Source: QWHO01 sp021404945
GTDB taxonomy: Bacteria > Vulcanimicrobiota > Xenobia > Xenobiales > QWHO01
NCBI GenBank assembly: GCA_963169765.1
Contig: CAUJEN010000090.1
Span: 203,260 to 267,259 of the forward strand
Reading direction: 5' to 3'
DNA: 64,000 nt
The notes beneath the pieces were generated by a model that was not told where the DNA came from, searched no databases, and saw nothing but the letters and a program-made list of their open reading frames with translations. The position numbers and the translations under genes are program-made. Positions 7,941 to 15,832 of the stretch are shown here, piece after piece; positions within the stretch are counted from its first letter, which is position 1, and each line of letters opens with the position of its first letter.

Positions 7941-9271
7941 GCGGCAGCGGCCGGCCCTGGCTGGGGGGAGCCCGGCCAGGGCTTCGCTTTCTGATCCGGG
8001 TAGCCGGCTTGTTGCTGGTGCTCGGCCTGGGCGTGCGCCTGGCCAGGGCCGAAGAGCCCCCGCTGGTCATCCTGGGCCCGGCTACCAGCGACTCGGTCGT
8101 GCTGTGGGTGCAGACCGACCGGCCCGGTCCGATCGAGCTGCGTTATCACCAGCATCCCCGCGGAGATCGTGTGGCCCTGGCCAGCGGGCGAGCCAGGTCC
8201 GAGAGCCACCTGATCGAGCGCCTGTACCTGACCGGCCTGGAGCCGGGTAGTCGGTACTGCGGGACTCTCTGGTTCGAGGGACGCCCCGTCCCGGTGACGT
8301 TCCAGACGGTGCCCCCCGAGCCGCGCGACATCACCATCGCCTTCGGCTCCTGCGTCTATGTCAACGATCCCGCCATCCCGAAAGGCGAAAACGGCGGCGA
8401 GTACGAGATCTTCGATCACATCGCCAGGGATGCGCCCGACCTGATGCTCTGGCTGGGCGACAACGTCTACTATCGCCCCGGCGACTGGGACTCGGCCGAG
8501 GCGATGCGGGAACGGACCCGCAAAGACCGCCTGCGCCTGCCAAACCTGTGGCCGCTCTTTGCTAACACTCAGAACTACGCCATCTGGGACGATCACGACT
8601 TCGGTCCCAATAACGCTGACTCGAGCTTCCCCCAGAAGGGCGAGGCCCTGGAGGTCTTCCGCCAGGTTTGGCCGGGGGGCACTTACGGGCAGGATCAGAT
8701 CCCCGGCGCCTTTTACCGGTTCAGCTGGGCCGACGTCGACTTTTTCATGCTCGACGATCGCTACTACCGTTCAAAAGAAGTGATGTACGGGCCGGCTCAG
8801 ATGGCCTGGCTCAAGCAGCAGCTCGAGAGCTCGCAAGCCCCCTTCAAAATGGTGGTTGGGGGCTGCCAGATGCTCAACCCGGTGGCCCCCTACGAGGCCT
8901 GGGCTGTCTATCCGCGCGAGCGTCAGGAGTTGCTCGACTTCATCGAGCAAGAGCGGATCGAGGGAGTGGTCTTCCTGAGCGGCGACCGGCATTGCGCCGA
9001 GTTGATCCGCCTGCATCCGAAGGGGGGCTATCCGCTCTACGAGTTTACCTCCAGCCCGCTCACGTCGTCGCTGCATGCGATGACGGACAAGGAGAAGGAT
9101 AACCCCGCCCGGGTACCCGGCAGCTGGTTCAGCGACCGGCGCAACTACGGCCTGGCCCGGGTCAGTGGCCCCAGCGGGCAGCGGCTGTTGACCCTCGAGT
9201 GCAAGGATTCGAAAGGGCAGCTGGTCTGGACCCTCCAGCTCAGGGAGCGCGACCTTCGCTTCAGCCCGTGA
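7916..9271 (+). CDS. PhoD-like metallophosphatase, exported
   Basis: A 451-residue protein with a basic N-terminus and a hydrophobic stretch (FLIRVAGLLLVLGLGVRLARA) serving as signal or anchor. An N-terminal fibronectin-like domain (SDSVVLWVQTDRP and LTGLEPGSRY) precedes the metallophosphatase domain: FGSCVYVND, DLMLWLGDNVYYRP, YAIWDDHDFGPNNAD and VVFLSGDRHCAE supply the metal ligands of PhoD enzymes. Likely activity is phosphodiester or phosphomonoester hydrolysis at the cell surface. The assigned ATG overlaps glnS and lacks a good ribosome site, so the true start may be slightly downstream. Its stop overlaps the convergent kinase gene by 11 bp. Confidence 0.88.
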   Translation: MGQTSRQVSGSGRPWLGGARPGLRFLIRVAGLLLVLGLGVRLARAEEPPLVILGPATSDSVVLWVQTDRPGPIELRYHQHPRGDRVALASGRARSESHLIERLYLTGLEPGSRYCGTLWFEGRPVPVTFQTVPPEPRDITIAFGSCVYVNDPAIPKGENGGEYEIFDHIARDAPDLMLWLGDNVYYRPGDWDSAEAMRERTRKDRLRLPNLWPLFANTQNYAIWDDHDFGPNNADSSFPQKGEALEVFRQVWPGGTYGQDQIPGAFYRFSWADVDFFMLDDRYYRSKEVMYGPAQMAWLKQQLESSQAPFKMVVGGCQMLNPVAPYEAWAVYPRERQELLDFIEQERIEGVVFLSGDRHCAELIRLHPKGGYPLYEFTSSPLTSSLHAMTDKEKDNPARVPGSWFSDRRNYGLARVSGPSGQRLLTLECKDSKGQLVWTLQLRERDLRFSP

Positions 9272-10847
9272 GCGGCTTGAAGTTGCCCGTGGGCTTGAAG
9301 CGATCGACGTCGCACTTGAAGCCTTTGGGGAGCTTCTCGAACATCTCACGCAGCTGCAGGGCTTTCTGCCCGTCGATCTCCTCGAGCAGCCGGTTCAGGT
9401 TCTCGATGGTGGCATTCTTTTGCATGTTCTTGCGGGCGGTGAGCAGCTCTTGCTGCAGCTGCTCGCCCAGGGGCGAGCCTCTGGTGGCTCGCCCGCGCGA
9501 CAGCTCCACCAGATCGCGGGTCAGGTTGCGCCAGTAGCCCGCAGCATAGCGGGGCGTCGTGCCCAGGCGGGCGGCCTCTTGCTGGCTCAGCACGGCCAGC
9601 AGCAGCGGCGCGCGGTAATTATCGCCGTCGCGGTGGCTGTAGAAGAGCACCGTCTCATCCAGGCCGGCCTTCTTGTCCACGTAGCGAGCGATGCGAAAGC
9701 CCTCGGGCTCGAGCTTGAAGACCCCGCAGGTGGGGCATTGCTCGTGATAGAGCCGGTTCAACCGGCCGGCCAGCGCTATGGCGCGCTCCTGAGCTTTCTG
9801 GCCGAAGGCGGCCTGGACCCGAAACAGGCCGATATCCTCGCCCAGAGTGACCACGGCCGAGTCCTTCTCCTCACGAACACCGAAGACGTTGCCCCGAAGG
9901 CCGGTATCGTGGGCGTGGCCGTGCGAGTCGCCGCCCGAGCGTGTCCAGGCCAGCGCGGCCACGATGGTGACCACCACCAGCACGAGAGCAGCGGCGATCT
10001 TGCCACGCGTGGGCGGGCGAGTGGCAACCGGTGCCGGAGGAGCTGGCACGGCTTTCTTGCCCCCCAGTGCCGCCCGCATCTCGGCCATGCTCTGGTAGCG
10101 GTCAGCCGGCTCGAAAGCAGTAGCCTTGAGCAGCACCGCCTCCAGCTCTTTTGAGACGGCCGGGTTGAGCTTGCGAATAGGCGGAAACTGGAACGGCATC
10201 TCCAGGCGATAGTCAGGGCCGGCCAGCAGGTCGTGCATGGTCGCGCCCAGCGAGAACACGTCCGAGCGGGCGTCGGTCTCGGCCGCTCCGAAGTGCTCGG
10301 GAGAGGCGGTGAAGAAGCTGCCCAGCGCCTCGGTGTCTTCGCTGCGGTCGCCCTTGTGCAGGCGGGCGATGCCGAAGTCGATCATCCGGATCCTGTCCCC
10401 GCTGAGCATCACGTTGGCCGGCTTGAGGTCTCGGTAGACAATGGGGGGGGACTGCTGGTGCAGATACTCCAGCACGTCGCACAACTGCAGTCCCCAGTCA
10501 CGCACCTCGGCCTCGCTCGGAAGGCGCGACTGCTTGACCTCTTCCAGGGTGATCCCGTCGATGAGCTCCTGCACCATGTAGTAGAACCCGGCTTCTTCGA
10601 AGAGGTTGACGAAGCGCACGATGCCGGGATGCCGGAGGCGCTCGAGCAAGCCCTTCTCCTGGGTCAGGGCCAACACCTGAGCCGGCTCGCTGGCGGGGGC
10701 TTCCTTGAGGATGTAGCTCTTGTCGTCTTTACGCCCGTGGTAGACGGCGCTCATGCCTCCCATTGCCCTGTAGGTGACGGTGTACCCCCGCACCACGGCT
10801 CCATCGGGCAGGATCGACTTCCCCTGGGGATTGCTGACACGGGCCAT
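9261..10847 (-). CDS. Membrane-anchored Ser/Thr protein kinase
   Basis: A 528-residue kinase. The ATG at 10847 (MARVSNPQGK) is chosen because longer frames run into the upstream acetyltransferase gene. Kinase motifs: YRAMGGMSAVYHG (glycine loop), YILKEAP (Lys), IVYRDLKPANVML (YRD), MIDFGIARLH (DFG), ALGSFFTASPEHFG (activation-segment end). Around residues 290-320 a proline-rich linker leads to one transmembrane helix (KIAAALVLVVVTIVAALAW). The remaining roughly 210 residues are extracytoplasmic and unfamiliar, with a possible CPTC pair and helical segments near the end. A sensory role for this outer domain is inferred from topology; no ligand can be named. Confidence 0.9.
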   Translation of the reverse strand: MARVSNPQGKSILPDGAVVRGYTVTYRAMGGMSAVYHGRKDDKSYILKEAPASEPAQVLALTQEKGLLERLRHPGIVRFVNLFEEAGFYYMVQELIDGITLEEVKQSRLPSEAEVRDWGLQLCDVLEYLHQQSPPIVYRDLKPANVMLSGDRIRMIDFGIARLHKGDRSEDTEALGSFFTASPEHFGAAETDARSDVFSLGATMHDLLAGPDYRLEMPFQFPPIRKLNPAVSKELEAVLLKATAFEPADRYQSMAEMRAALGGKKAVPAPPAPVATRPPTRGKIAAALVLVVVTIVAALAWTRSGGDSHGHAHDTGLRGNVFGVREEKDSAVVTLGEDIGLFRVQAAFGQKAQERAIALAGRLNRLYHEQCPTCGVFKLEPEGFRIARYVDKKAGLDETVLFYSHRDGDNYRAPLLLAVLSQQEAARLGTTPRYAAGYWRNLTRDLVELSRGRATRGSPLGEQLQQELLTARKNMQKNATIENLNRLLEEIDGQKALQLREMFEKLPKGFKCDVDRFKPTGNFKPLTG

Positions 10848-10891
10848 CGCAGGAATGGGGTTCTCTCCCTCGGGCCAGGCCCCTGTCAGCT

Positions 10892-11368
10892 TTAGAGCAG
10901 CCGTTCTACGATCACCACGTTGCGCCACTCTCCGTCGAGTCGGGCGTGGCGCTCATAAACGCCCACTTCGCGGAAGCTGAGCGAGGCCAGCAGGTGGCGG
11001 CTGCCCAGGTTCTCGACAAAGATTCGCGAGACCAGCTTCCACAGCCCGGCCTGGCGGGCGGCGTGAACCAGCGCCTCCATGGCCATCCGCCCGGCGCCCT
11101 GGAGACGGAAGTCGCGGTCCACGTAGACAGAAAAATCAGCCACTCCGCGATAATAGTCTCGCGGTCGGTAGGAGAAGGTGGCTGCGTAGGCCACCACGCG
11201 GTCGTCCGCTTCGACCACGATGATGGGGTGGCTCTCGTCGAACCAGGCCTCCACCTCAGCCGCGCTGTGAGGACGGGTCTCGAAGGTAGCCAGGCGATCT
11301 TCGATCCCCTGGTTGTAGATGCTGGCGATGGCGCTGGCGTCCTGGCGGCGAGCGGGTCTGGTCTCCAC
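10892..11368 (-). CDS. GNAT acetyltransferase, ArsN1/phosphinothricin acetyltransferase-like
   Basis: Starts most likely at GTG 11368 (VETRPARRQDASAIA), preceded by AAGGGGG; an ATG at 11416 would add 16 residues lacking similarity. The order TRPARRQDA, IYNQGIEDRLATFETRP, GVADFSVYVDRDFRLQGAG (acetyl-CoA loop region) and ERHARLDGEWRNVVIVERLL closely follows the ArsN1/Pat branch, enzymes that acetylate arsinothricin or phosphinothricin. The acetyl-CoA pyrophosphate loop is RLQGAGRMA, close to the consensus Q/RxxGxG/A. Native substrates of chromosomal members are often other amino acids, so a resistance role is only a possibility. Confidence 0.8.
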   Translation of the reverse strand: METRPARRQDASAIASIYNQGIEDRLATFETRPHSAAEVEAWFDESHPIIVVEADDRVVAYAATFSYRPRDYYRGVADFSVYVDRDFRLQGAGRMAMEALVHAARQAGLWKLVSRIFVENLGSRHLLASLSFREVGVYERHARLDGEWRNVVIVERLL

Positions 11369-11421
11369 GAGGCCCCCTTCGACAAGAGGTCTGTTCTGGC
11401 CTTGTGGAGAATTCAAATTTC

Positions 11422-11871
11422 ATGGAGGGTCAGGATCTTTATTTGACCGCGCAGCAGGCGGCTCAGCAGCTATCCATGTCGCTGAGTCGTATCTATCGTT
11501 TGCTGCGCGCCGGCAAGCTGGAGGCCCGCAAGCAGGGCTCCACCTGGCTCATCCCTCCCCAGGCACTGACAGCGGCCTCGCATTCCACCCTGCTCGACCG
11601 GCTCACTCCCGAGCGCGAGCAGTCGCTGGCCGAGCGGGGCCTTTGCCCGGTGTGCAGCGCCGAGCTGGTGCAAGAAGAGAACGCCGACGACTCGTCCTGG
11701 GCCCACGAGTTTCGTGAGTGCACGCAGTGCGGATTCTCCTTTCACGAGCATGCCATCGAGTCGCCCGAAGACCTGCACAAGCTGGTGGCCCGCCACCTGA
11801 CCCATCTGGAGAAGTACGTTCAGGCTGGAAGGCAGGCCAGTCGAGCTCTGGCACGGCGCCGCAAGCTCTGA
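11422..11871 (+). CDS. Excisionase/MerR-type HTH protein with zinc-finger-like Cys pairs
   Basis: Residues 1-45 (LTAQQAAQQLSMSLSRIYRL then LLRAGKLEARKQGSTWLI) form the winged HTH of the excisionase/MerR family that reads a promoter or att site. Further on, CPVCSAELV and CTQCGFSFHEHA present two CxxC pairs about 35 residues apart, a likely zinc site, followed by a basic tail. ATG 11422 has GGAG 12 bp upstream; GTG 11404 in the same frame is an alternative. It diverges from the GNAT gene with the start regions overlapping, so it may regulate it. No integrase is nearby, so regulation is likelier than excision. Confidence 0.65.
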   Translation: MEGQDLYLTAQQAAQQLSMSLSRIYRLLRAGKLEARKQGSTWLIPPQALTAASHSTLLDRLTPEREQSLAERGLCPVCSAELVQEENADDSSWAHEFRECTQCGFSFHEHAIESPEDLHKLVARHLTHLEKYVQAGRQASRALARRRKL

Positions 11872-13109
11872 GAAAGAATTTTCTCACCCTGCTCAGCGGG
11901 GGAGGGCTGGCCCAGGCCATCAACCTGGTGGCCACGTTGCTGGTGGCCAAGCTCTACACCCCCGATCAATTTGGCCTGTTCACGCTGTTTACGGTGCTGG
12001 TCACCGTCTTTATGGCTCCCTCCACGGGACGCTACGAGTATGCAGTCATGCTCCCTGACAAGGACGAGGAAGCCTACGATCTGGTGCGTCTCTCGCGTCG
12101 ATTCTGCCTGGCGTTCTCGCTGGCGGCGGGCCTCCTGGCCTGGCTGGTGGGACCGACCCTGGCCGATCGCTTCGGTCACCCTGAGCTGGCCCGGTTGCTG
12201 CCCTTCCTGGCTCCCTTCCTGATGGGGGCTGGCTTCTTTTCTATCTTGACCTTCTGGTTCAACCGGCTGGAGGCCTATCGCCTGCTGGCCTCCTCGCGGG
12301 TGGTTCAGGTATCGGTCGCGGCTCTTTGCTGGGTCGTCTTCGGCCTGTTGCGCTGGTCGGCCGCAGGCCTGGTCCTGGGCAGCGTGCTGGGCTGGGTAGT
12401 GGGAAGCCTCTGGCTGGAGTGGGCTCTCTTCAAGCGGGGTGCTCCCCGGCGCCAACCCCCGCGGCTTCTCGAGGTGGCTCGCCACTATCAGAGTTTTCCG
12501 CTCTACCAGGCGCCCGCCGGTGTGCTCAAGATCTTCTCCGACACGGGAGTCTTCTTTGTGCTGGGCGCCTTCTTCAGCGCCGCCGACGTGGGCCAGTTCG
12601 CCCTGGCCTTCCGGGCCCTCTGGTCGCCAATTCAGGTGACCAGCCAGGTGTTCGGTCAGCTGGTCAACCGCGAGCTGGGCCGCCGGCCCGATCGCAAAGC
12701 CTTCTATCTTCGCCAGCTCGCGATTGCGGTGCTCTTCATGGGGGGACTGGTCTTGCCCGTGCTGCTGGCCGGGCCCTGGCTTTTCAAACTGGTTTTCGGC
12801 CCTGAGTGGGGCCTGGCCGGCGAGCTGGCCCGCTGGCTCTCGCTCTGGATGGTGGCTTGCTTCGCTGTGGAGAGCGTGTCCTACTCCTTCGCCGCCGGGC
12901 GAGCCAACTGGCTGCTCTTGCTCTGGCGACTGGCCTACATCGCCGGTCTGGCGATGGTGTTTGCGCCCGTCCTGGGCCAGTCCATCGAGACGGTGACCCG
13001 GGCCTACACTCTCTATGGTGTGGGCGCTTTCGCCCTGCTGGCGGGTCTGGGCTGGTGGGCCTGCGGTCGCATCAGTGCGCCTGAGCCGCCTGCCGCCGTC
13101 GCACCGTGA
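11718..13109 (+). CDS. Wzx-like polysaccharide flippase (MOP superfamily)
   Basis: An integral membrane protein with about 12 hydrophobic helices. The conserved start is LRKNFLTLLSGGGLAQAINL, then KLYTPDQFGLFTLF and TGRYEYAVMLP, the classic N-terminus of O-antigen/exopolysaccharide flippases that turn undecaprenol-linked oligosaccharides across the membrane. The reported start is the first GTG of the open frame. Similarity begins only at a CTG at 11868, at the end of the upstream gene, so the true start is probably near there and the first 50 residues may not be translated. The 3' end overlaps the convergent gene at 13072 by 38 bp. Confidence 0.8.
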   Translation: MHAVRILLSRACHRVARRPAQAGGPPPDPSGEVRSGWKAGQSSSGTAPQALRKNFLTLLSGGGLAQAINLVATLLVAKLYTPDQFGLFTLFTVLVTVFMAPSTGRYEYAVMLPDKDEEAYDLVRLSRRFCLAFSLAAGLLAWLVGPTLADRFGHPELARLLPFLAPFLMGAGFFSILTFWFNRLEAYRLLASSRVVQVSVAALCWVVFGLLRWSAAGLVLGSVLGWVVGSLWLEWALFKRGAPRRQPPRLLEVARHYQSFPLYQAPAGVLKIFSDTGVFFVLGAFFSAADVGQFALAFRALWSPIQVTSQVFGQLVNRELGRRPDRKAFYLRQLAIAVLFMGGLVLPVLLAGPWLFKLVFGPEWGLAGELARWLSLWMVACFAVESVSYSFAAGRANWLLLLWRLAYIAGLAMVFAPVLGQSIETVTRAYTLYGVGAFALLAGLGWWACGRISAPEPPAAVAP

Positions 13110-13806
13110 CCCCCCCGAGAATGACCTGGCGCTCGGACTCCTGAACCAGAGTGCCCTCCCTGGCCTGGAGGCCTCTGGCCAGGTCGCTCACCACCTGTCG
13201 TGGGTCAGTGACTACTTGCTCTTCAGGAACTCGGTTGGGAAGGACTCTTTGGAGCACGGCCACCATGGCACCGCCCAGGCGGTGGCCACCCAGCGCTCCG
13301 GCCCCGCCGGCCAGAGTGGTCAGGGCCACGACTGCGGGCAGGCTCATTCCTCCCGAGTGGGCCAGGACACCCGTGCCAGCCGCGCAGGCAACCATTCCCA
13401 ATCCGGCCAGCAGAGAGCCCAGATTCCCCGGCCGGGGGCCCCGCGGCACAAACAGGCCGATGGCGGGCAGGCTGCCCAGCAGCAGCCCCGCCTTTCCCGC
13501 CGTGGGAGCAAGGCTCAGCAACTGGCCGAAACCCGAGCCCAGGGCCGCTTGCAAAGGTGCAATTCCGGCGCTCGCAGCGACGGCCAGGGCGACTCCACCC
13601 AGCGCGCCTGCGTAAAGCAGCGGAGGCACCAGCGCCAGCTTTGTGGCGGTGCCCACTACGGGCAGGGCGCTTCGGGCCGAGCGCACGAAACGGTCCAGCG
13701 GAGCGGCTCGCTGGGCGGGCGCGCTCACGGCCAGGTAGGACCGAGTGGGCTCGATCTTCACACTGGCAGCATAATCGGTCCCACTGAAGGCTCTCTGAAA
13801 GCTCAA
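13072..13806 (-). CDS. Hypothetical membrane protein with C-terminal IxGGVxVRR motif
   Basis: A 244-residue protein of unknown function, starting at a TTG that overlaps the stop of the 82-aa gene upstream (TTGA). It has several small, Gly/Ala-rich hydrophobic segments from about residue 45 to 185, then a hydrophilic tail ending SERQVILGGVTVRRRQAAQAH. The same SERxxIxGGVxVRR pattern ends the PQQ-propeller protein encoded at 14325-15623, although the two proteins are otherwise unrelated. The middle region looks like weakly amphipathic membrane helices rather than a transporter. Confidence 0.6.
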   Translation of the reverse strand: MSFQRAFSGTDYAASVKIEPTRSYLAVSAPAQRAAPLDRFVRSARSALPVVGTATKLALVPPLLYAGALGGVALAVAASAGIAPLQAALGSGFGQLLSLAPTAGKAGLLLGSLPAIGLFVPRGPRPGNLGSLLAGLGMVACAAGTGVLAHSGGMSLPAVVALTTLAGGAGALGGHRLGGAMVAVLQRVLPNRVPEEQVVTDPRQVVSDLARGLQAREGTLVQESERQVILGGVTVRRRQAAQAH

Positions 13807-14051
13807 ATCAGAACGGGAGTGGTCGGGGTTCCCTCCTCGAGCAGGCTCCAGACGATGTCGACCACGATCGATCCGCAGATGATCAGCGCCCCGGCCAGGG
13901 GGTTGAACAGGGCCACCACGGCCCCTACCGCCGCAGCTCCGTTCACGGCGGCCCCCCGGTAATCTCCCTCATGCAGAGCGTTGGCGGCCGCAACCCCGGT
14001 CAGGACCGCCCCGGCTCCCCCCAGCAGCCGGCTGGCGGTGAGGACGCCCAC
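13803..14051 (-). CDS. Small hydrophobic protein (82 aa)
   Basis: GTG start at 14051; sequence GVLTASRLLGGAGAVLTGVA, a short polar turn (NALHEGDYRG), then AAVNGAAAVGAVVALFNPLA and a second helix ending DIVWSLLEEG. It looks like a small protein with three Ala/Gly-rich membrane helices. The open frame extends about 35 codons upstream without an ATG, GTG or TTG, so a longer or truncated ancestor is possible. It overlaps the start of the 244-aa membrane protein by 4 bp, so the two are co-translated. Confidence 0.5.
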   Translation of the reverse strand: MGVLTASRLLGGAGAVLTGVAAANALHEGDYRGAAVNGAAAVGAVVALFNPLAGALIICGSIVVDIVWSLLEEGTPTTPVLI

Positions 14052-14167
14052 CCCACGGTTGAGCGTCGGGACACGCTCGGTCAGGGCGGCCAGCTCGCCC
14101 AGCAGGCTCCCCAGCGAGGAGGCTGTCGCATCCAGCGAACGGTGCGTTGGCGCAGGCGCTCAACCCC

Positions 14168-14308
14168 ATGCTCGACCTTCTGATGCGCCTCCATGGCGTG
14201 GGGCGCGCCCGGGCGCTGGCCCTGGCCAGGGTATTCGTGGACCTGCGCTTCACCCAGCTGGTGAACGGTCGGCGCGGGGCGCACGCGATCTACAGGCCCC
14301 CGGGATGA
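14168..14308 (+). other. Short frame with a helix-hairpin-helix-like stretch (doubtful)
   Basis: A 46-codon frame beginning MLDLLMRLHGVGRARALALA and then RVFVDLRFTQLVNGRR. The LHGVGRARALALA segment resembles a helix-hairpin-helix nucleic-acid-binding turn. It sits alone between minus-strand genes, without a ribosome site, and may be the remnant of a longer gene or chance. Confidence 0.2.
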
Positions 14309-14324
14309 CCGGGTGCGCGGAAGC

Positions 14325-15623
14325 CTACTCCTCGTGACCCTTGCGGCGAACCCGCACACCACCTACAATGGCGGCCCGCTCGGAGAGCTGGATGCCGTTG
14401 CGGGACTGGTCTTCGCCGGGGGGCAGGGCGGCCAGCTGCTGACGAATGGTGTCCGAGCGCAGCGCGTGCACCTGGCCCTGCTGGCTCACCATGAAGACCC
14501 GATCGCCAGCGCTGGCCATGGAAGCGCGGTCGGCCTTCTGGGGGAAGTGGAAGCTCCACAGCTTCTCGCCCTCGGGGCTGACGCAGTGGGCGTCCGAGCT
14601 GTACTGACCGGCCGCATACAGCGTATTCTCGGGGCCGACCTGCACCCGATCGCCGGCCATGCTGGCCCCGAGGTCGAGTTGCCAGCGCGGGACGCCGGTG
14701 GCCAGATCGAGGGCGGAGAGCTCGCCCGAGCCGGCCCCAACCACCACCAGCTCACCCAGGCTACGGGGAGTGGTATTCGCCCTGTTGCCCAGAAAAGCTT
14801 GCGCCGGGTCTTGCAGCGACTGGCTCCAGCGCAGCTTACCGTGGCTTTCGTAGCACTCCACCCGGTTGGTCTGGCGGCTGACCAGAATCGAGCCATCGCT
14901 GGCGAAGGCCGGCCCCGTGCTCACCGAAAGGTTGCGTCCCTTCTCGTCCTCGAGCAGCTTGAAGCGCAGCTTGCCGTCCGGCCCCACGACGTGGACCACG
15001 CCTTCGGCGTTGAGCAGGACTGTGCCGTCCGGGCCCACCGCCATCTCGCCATTGATGTGTCCGGACCAGCCGCCGTCGCGTTTCTGGCGCTCGGTCTCGT
15101 AGACCCAGAGGGGGTTTCCCCTTTCGTCCAGGCAGTGCAGGTGGCCGGTGTGCTCGCCGAAGTAGATCTGGCCTTGCGGTCCCAGAGCCGGAGCCACTCC
15201 GGGCTTGCCCAACTCGCGAAAGAAGAGCTCGTGTCCGGTGGCGTCGACACAGTGAAGCCCGTGGCGTGAGGTCAGCAGCACCGAGCCGTCGGGTCGCACG
15301 ACCGGGCTTTTGGGGGAGCCGTCGCGCAGGAAGAAGCTACCTTTTTCGACCCCGTCCGGACCCAGGATGGTCAGGCCTTGCTCGTGCACGCAGTAGAGCG
15401 AGCCGTCCGGGCCAACCGCAGGAGCGGCCACCGTTGCCGCCGGCAGCTGAGCGCGATACAGCTCCACCTGGGTGTTGGTGATCGGTTTGAGCACCTGGCT
15501 CAGAGCCGGAGCTGCCGGTGGGCCCGGGGAGTAACTGTCGACCGGGTTCTGCGAGGCGGCCAGGGGAGGACAGGGAAACGGTGGTGGGCCGGCGGCCAGA
15601 GGGCGGATCTGCATGCAAGCCAT
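14325..15623 (-). CDS. PQQ-like beta-propeller repeat protein
   Basis: About 432 residues from ATG 15623. After a proline-rich N-terminus come seven or so repeats of the form VGPDGSLYCVHEQG, RPDGSVLLTSRHGLHCVDA, GPQGQIYFGEHTGHLHCLD, VGPDGTVLLNAEGVVHVV, ASDGSILVSRQTNRVECY, SGELSALDLATGVPRW and GDRVFMVSQQGQVHAL. These are blades of a PQQ/quinoprotein-like propeller. No PQQ-dehydrogenase active-site residues are evident, so a scaffold or binding role is likelier. There is no clear signal peptide. The C-terminus ends SERAAIVGGVRVRRKGHEE, a motif shared with the protein at 13072. Confidence 0.8.
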   Translation of the reverse strand: MACMQIRPLAAGPPPFPCPPLAASQNPVDSYSPGPPAAPALSQVLKPITNTQVELYRAQLPAATVAAPAVGPDGSLYCVHEQGLTILGPDGVEKGSFFLRDGSPKSPVVRPDGSVLLTSRHGLHCVDATGHELFFRELGKPGVAPALGPQGQIYFGEHTGHLHCLDERGNPLWVYETERQKRDGGWSGHINGEMAVGPDGTVLLNAEGVVHVVGPDGKLRFKLLEDEKGRNLSVSTGPAFASDGSILVSRQTNRVECYESHGKLRWSQSLQDPAQAFLGNRANTTPRSLGELVVVGAGSGELSALDLATGVPRWQLDLGASMAGDRVQVGPENTLYAAGQYSSDAHCVSPEGEKLWSFHFPQKADRASMASAGDRVFMVSQQGQVHALRSDTIRQQLAALPPGEDQSRNGIQLSERAAIVGGVRVRRKGHEE

Positions 15624-15648
15624 TCTGGTCCAGGGGCCTGAAAAAACC

Positions 15649-15677
15649 TTGATCAGCCCGGACAGCCATGCTATAAT
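15649..15677 (+). promoter_or_regulatory. Sigma-70-type promoter for tRNA-Asn
   Basis: TTGATC at 15649-15654 and a perfect TATAAT at 15672-15677 are separated by exactly 17 bp. The mature tRNA begins 10 bp after the -10 box, so transcription starts close to its 5' end. This is the clearest promoter in the window. Confidence 0.88.
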
Positions 15678-15686
15678 GCGGGACAT

Positions 15687-15761
15687 TCCGGAGTAGCTCA
15701 GTGGTAGAGCAACCGGCTGTTAACCGGTTGGCCGTAGGTTCGAACCCTACCTCCGGAGCCA
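15687..15761 (+). tRNA. tRNA-Asn (anticodon GTT)
   Basis: A full cloverleaf of 75 nt can be folded. Acceptor stem TCCGGAG pairs with CTCCGGA; D arm GCTC/GAGC; anticodon stem ACCGG/CCGGT around loop CTGTTAA, with anticodon GTT at 15719-15721; T arm GTAGG/CCTAC with loop TTCGAAC; discriminator G and an encoded CCA end. It has its own promoter and terminator and is a stand-alone transcription unit. Confidence 0.97.
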
Positions 15762-15766
15762 TCGAA

Positions 15767-15796
15767 AAAGGCCCCCGCCAGATGACGGGGGCCTTT
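15767..15796 (+). terminator. Rho-independent terminator after tRNA-Asn
   Basis: AAAGGCCCCCG and CGGGGGCCTTT form an 11-bp stem with an 8-nt loop. A-rich and T-rich flanks lie on both sides, so the hairpin can stop the tRNA transcript and also the convergent gene ending at 15833. Confidence 0.88.
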
Positions 15797-15832
15797 GTCA
15801 TTCAGGCCCCCTCCGGGGGCCTCCGCTCACTC

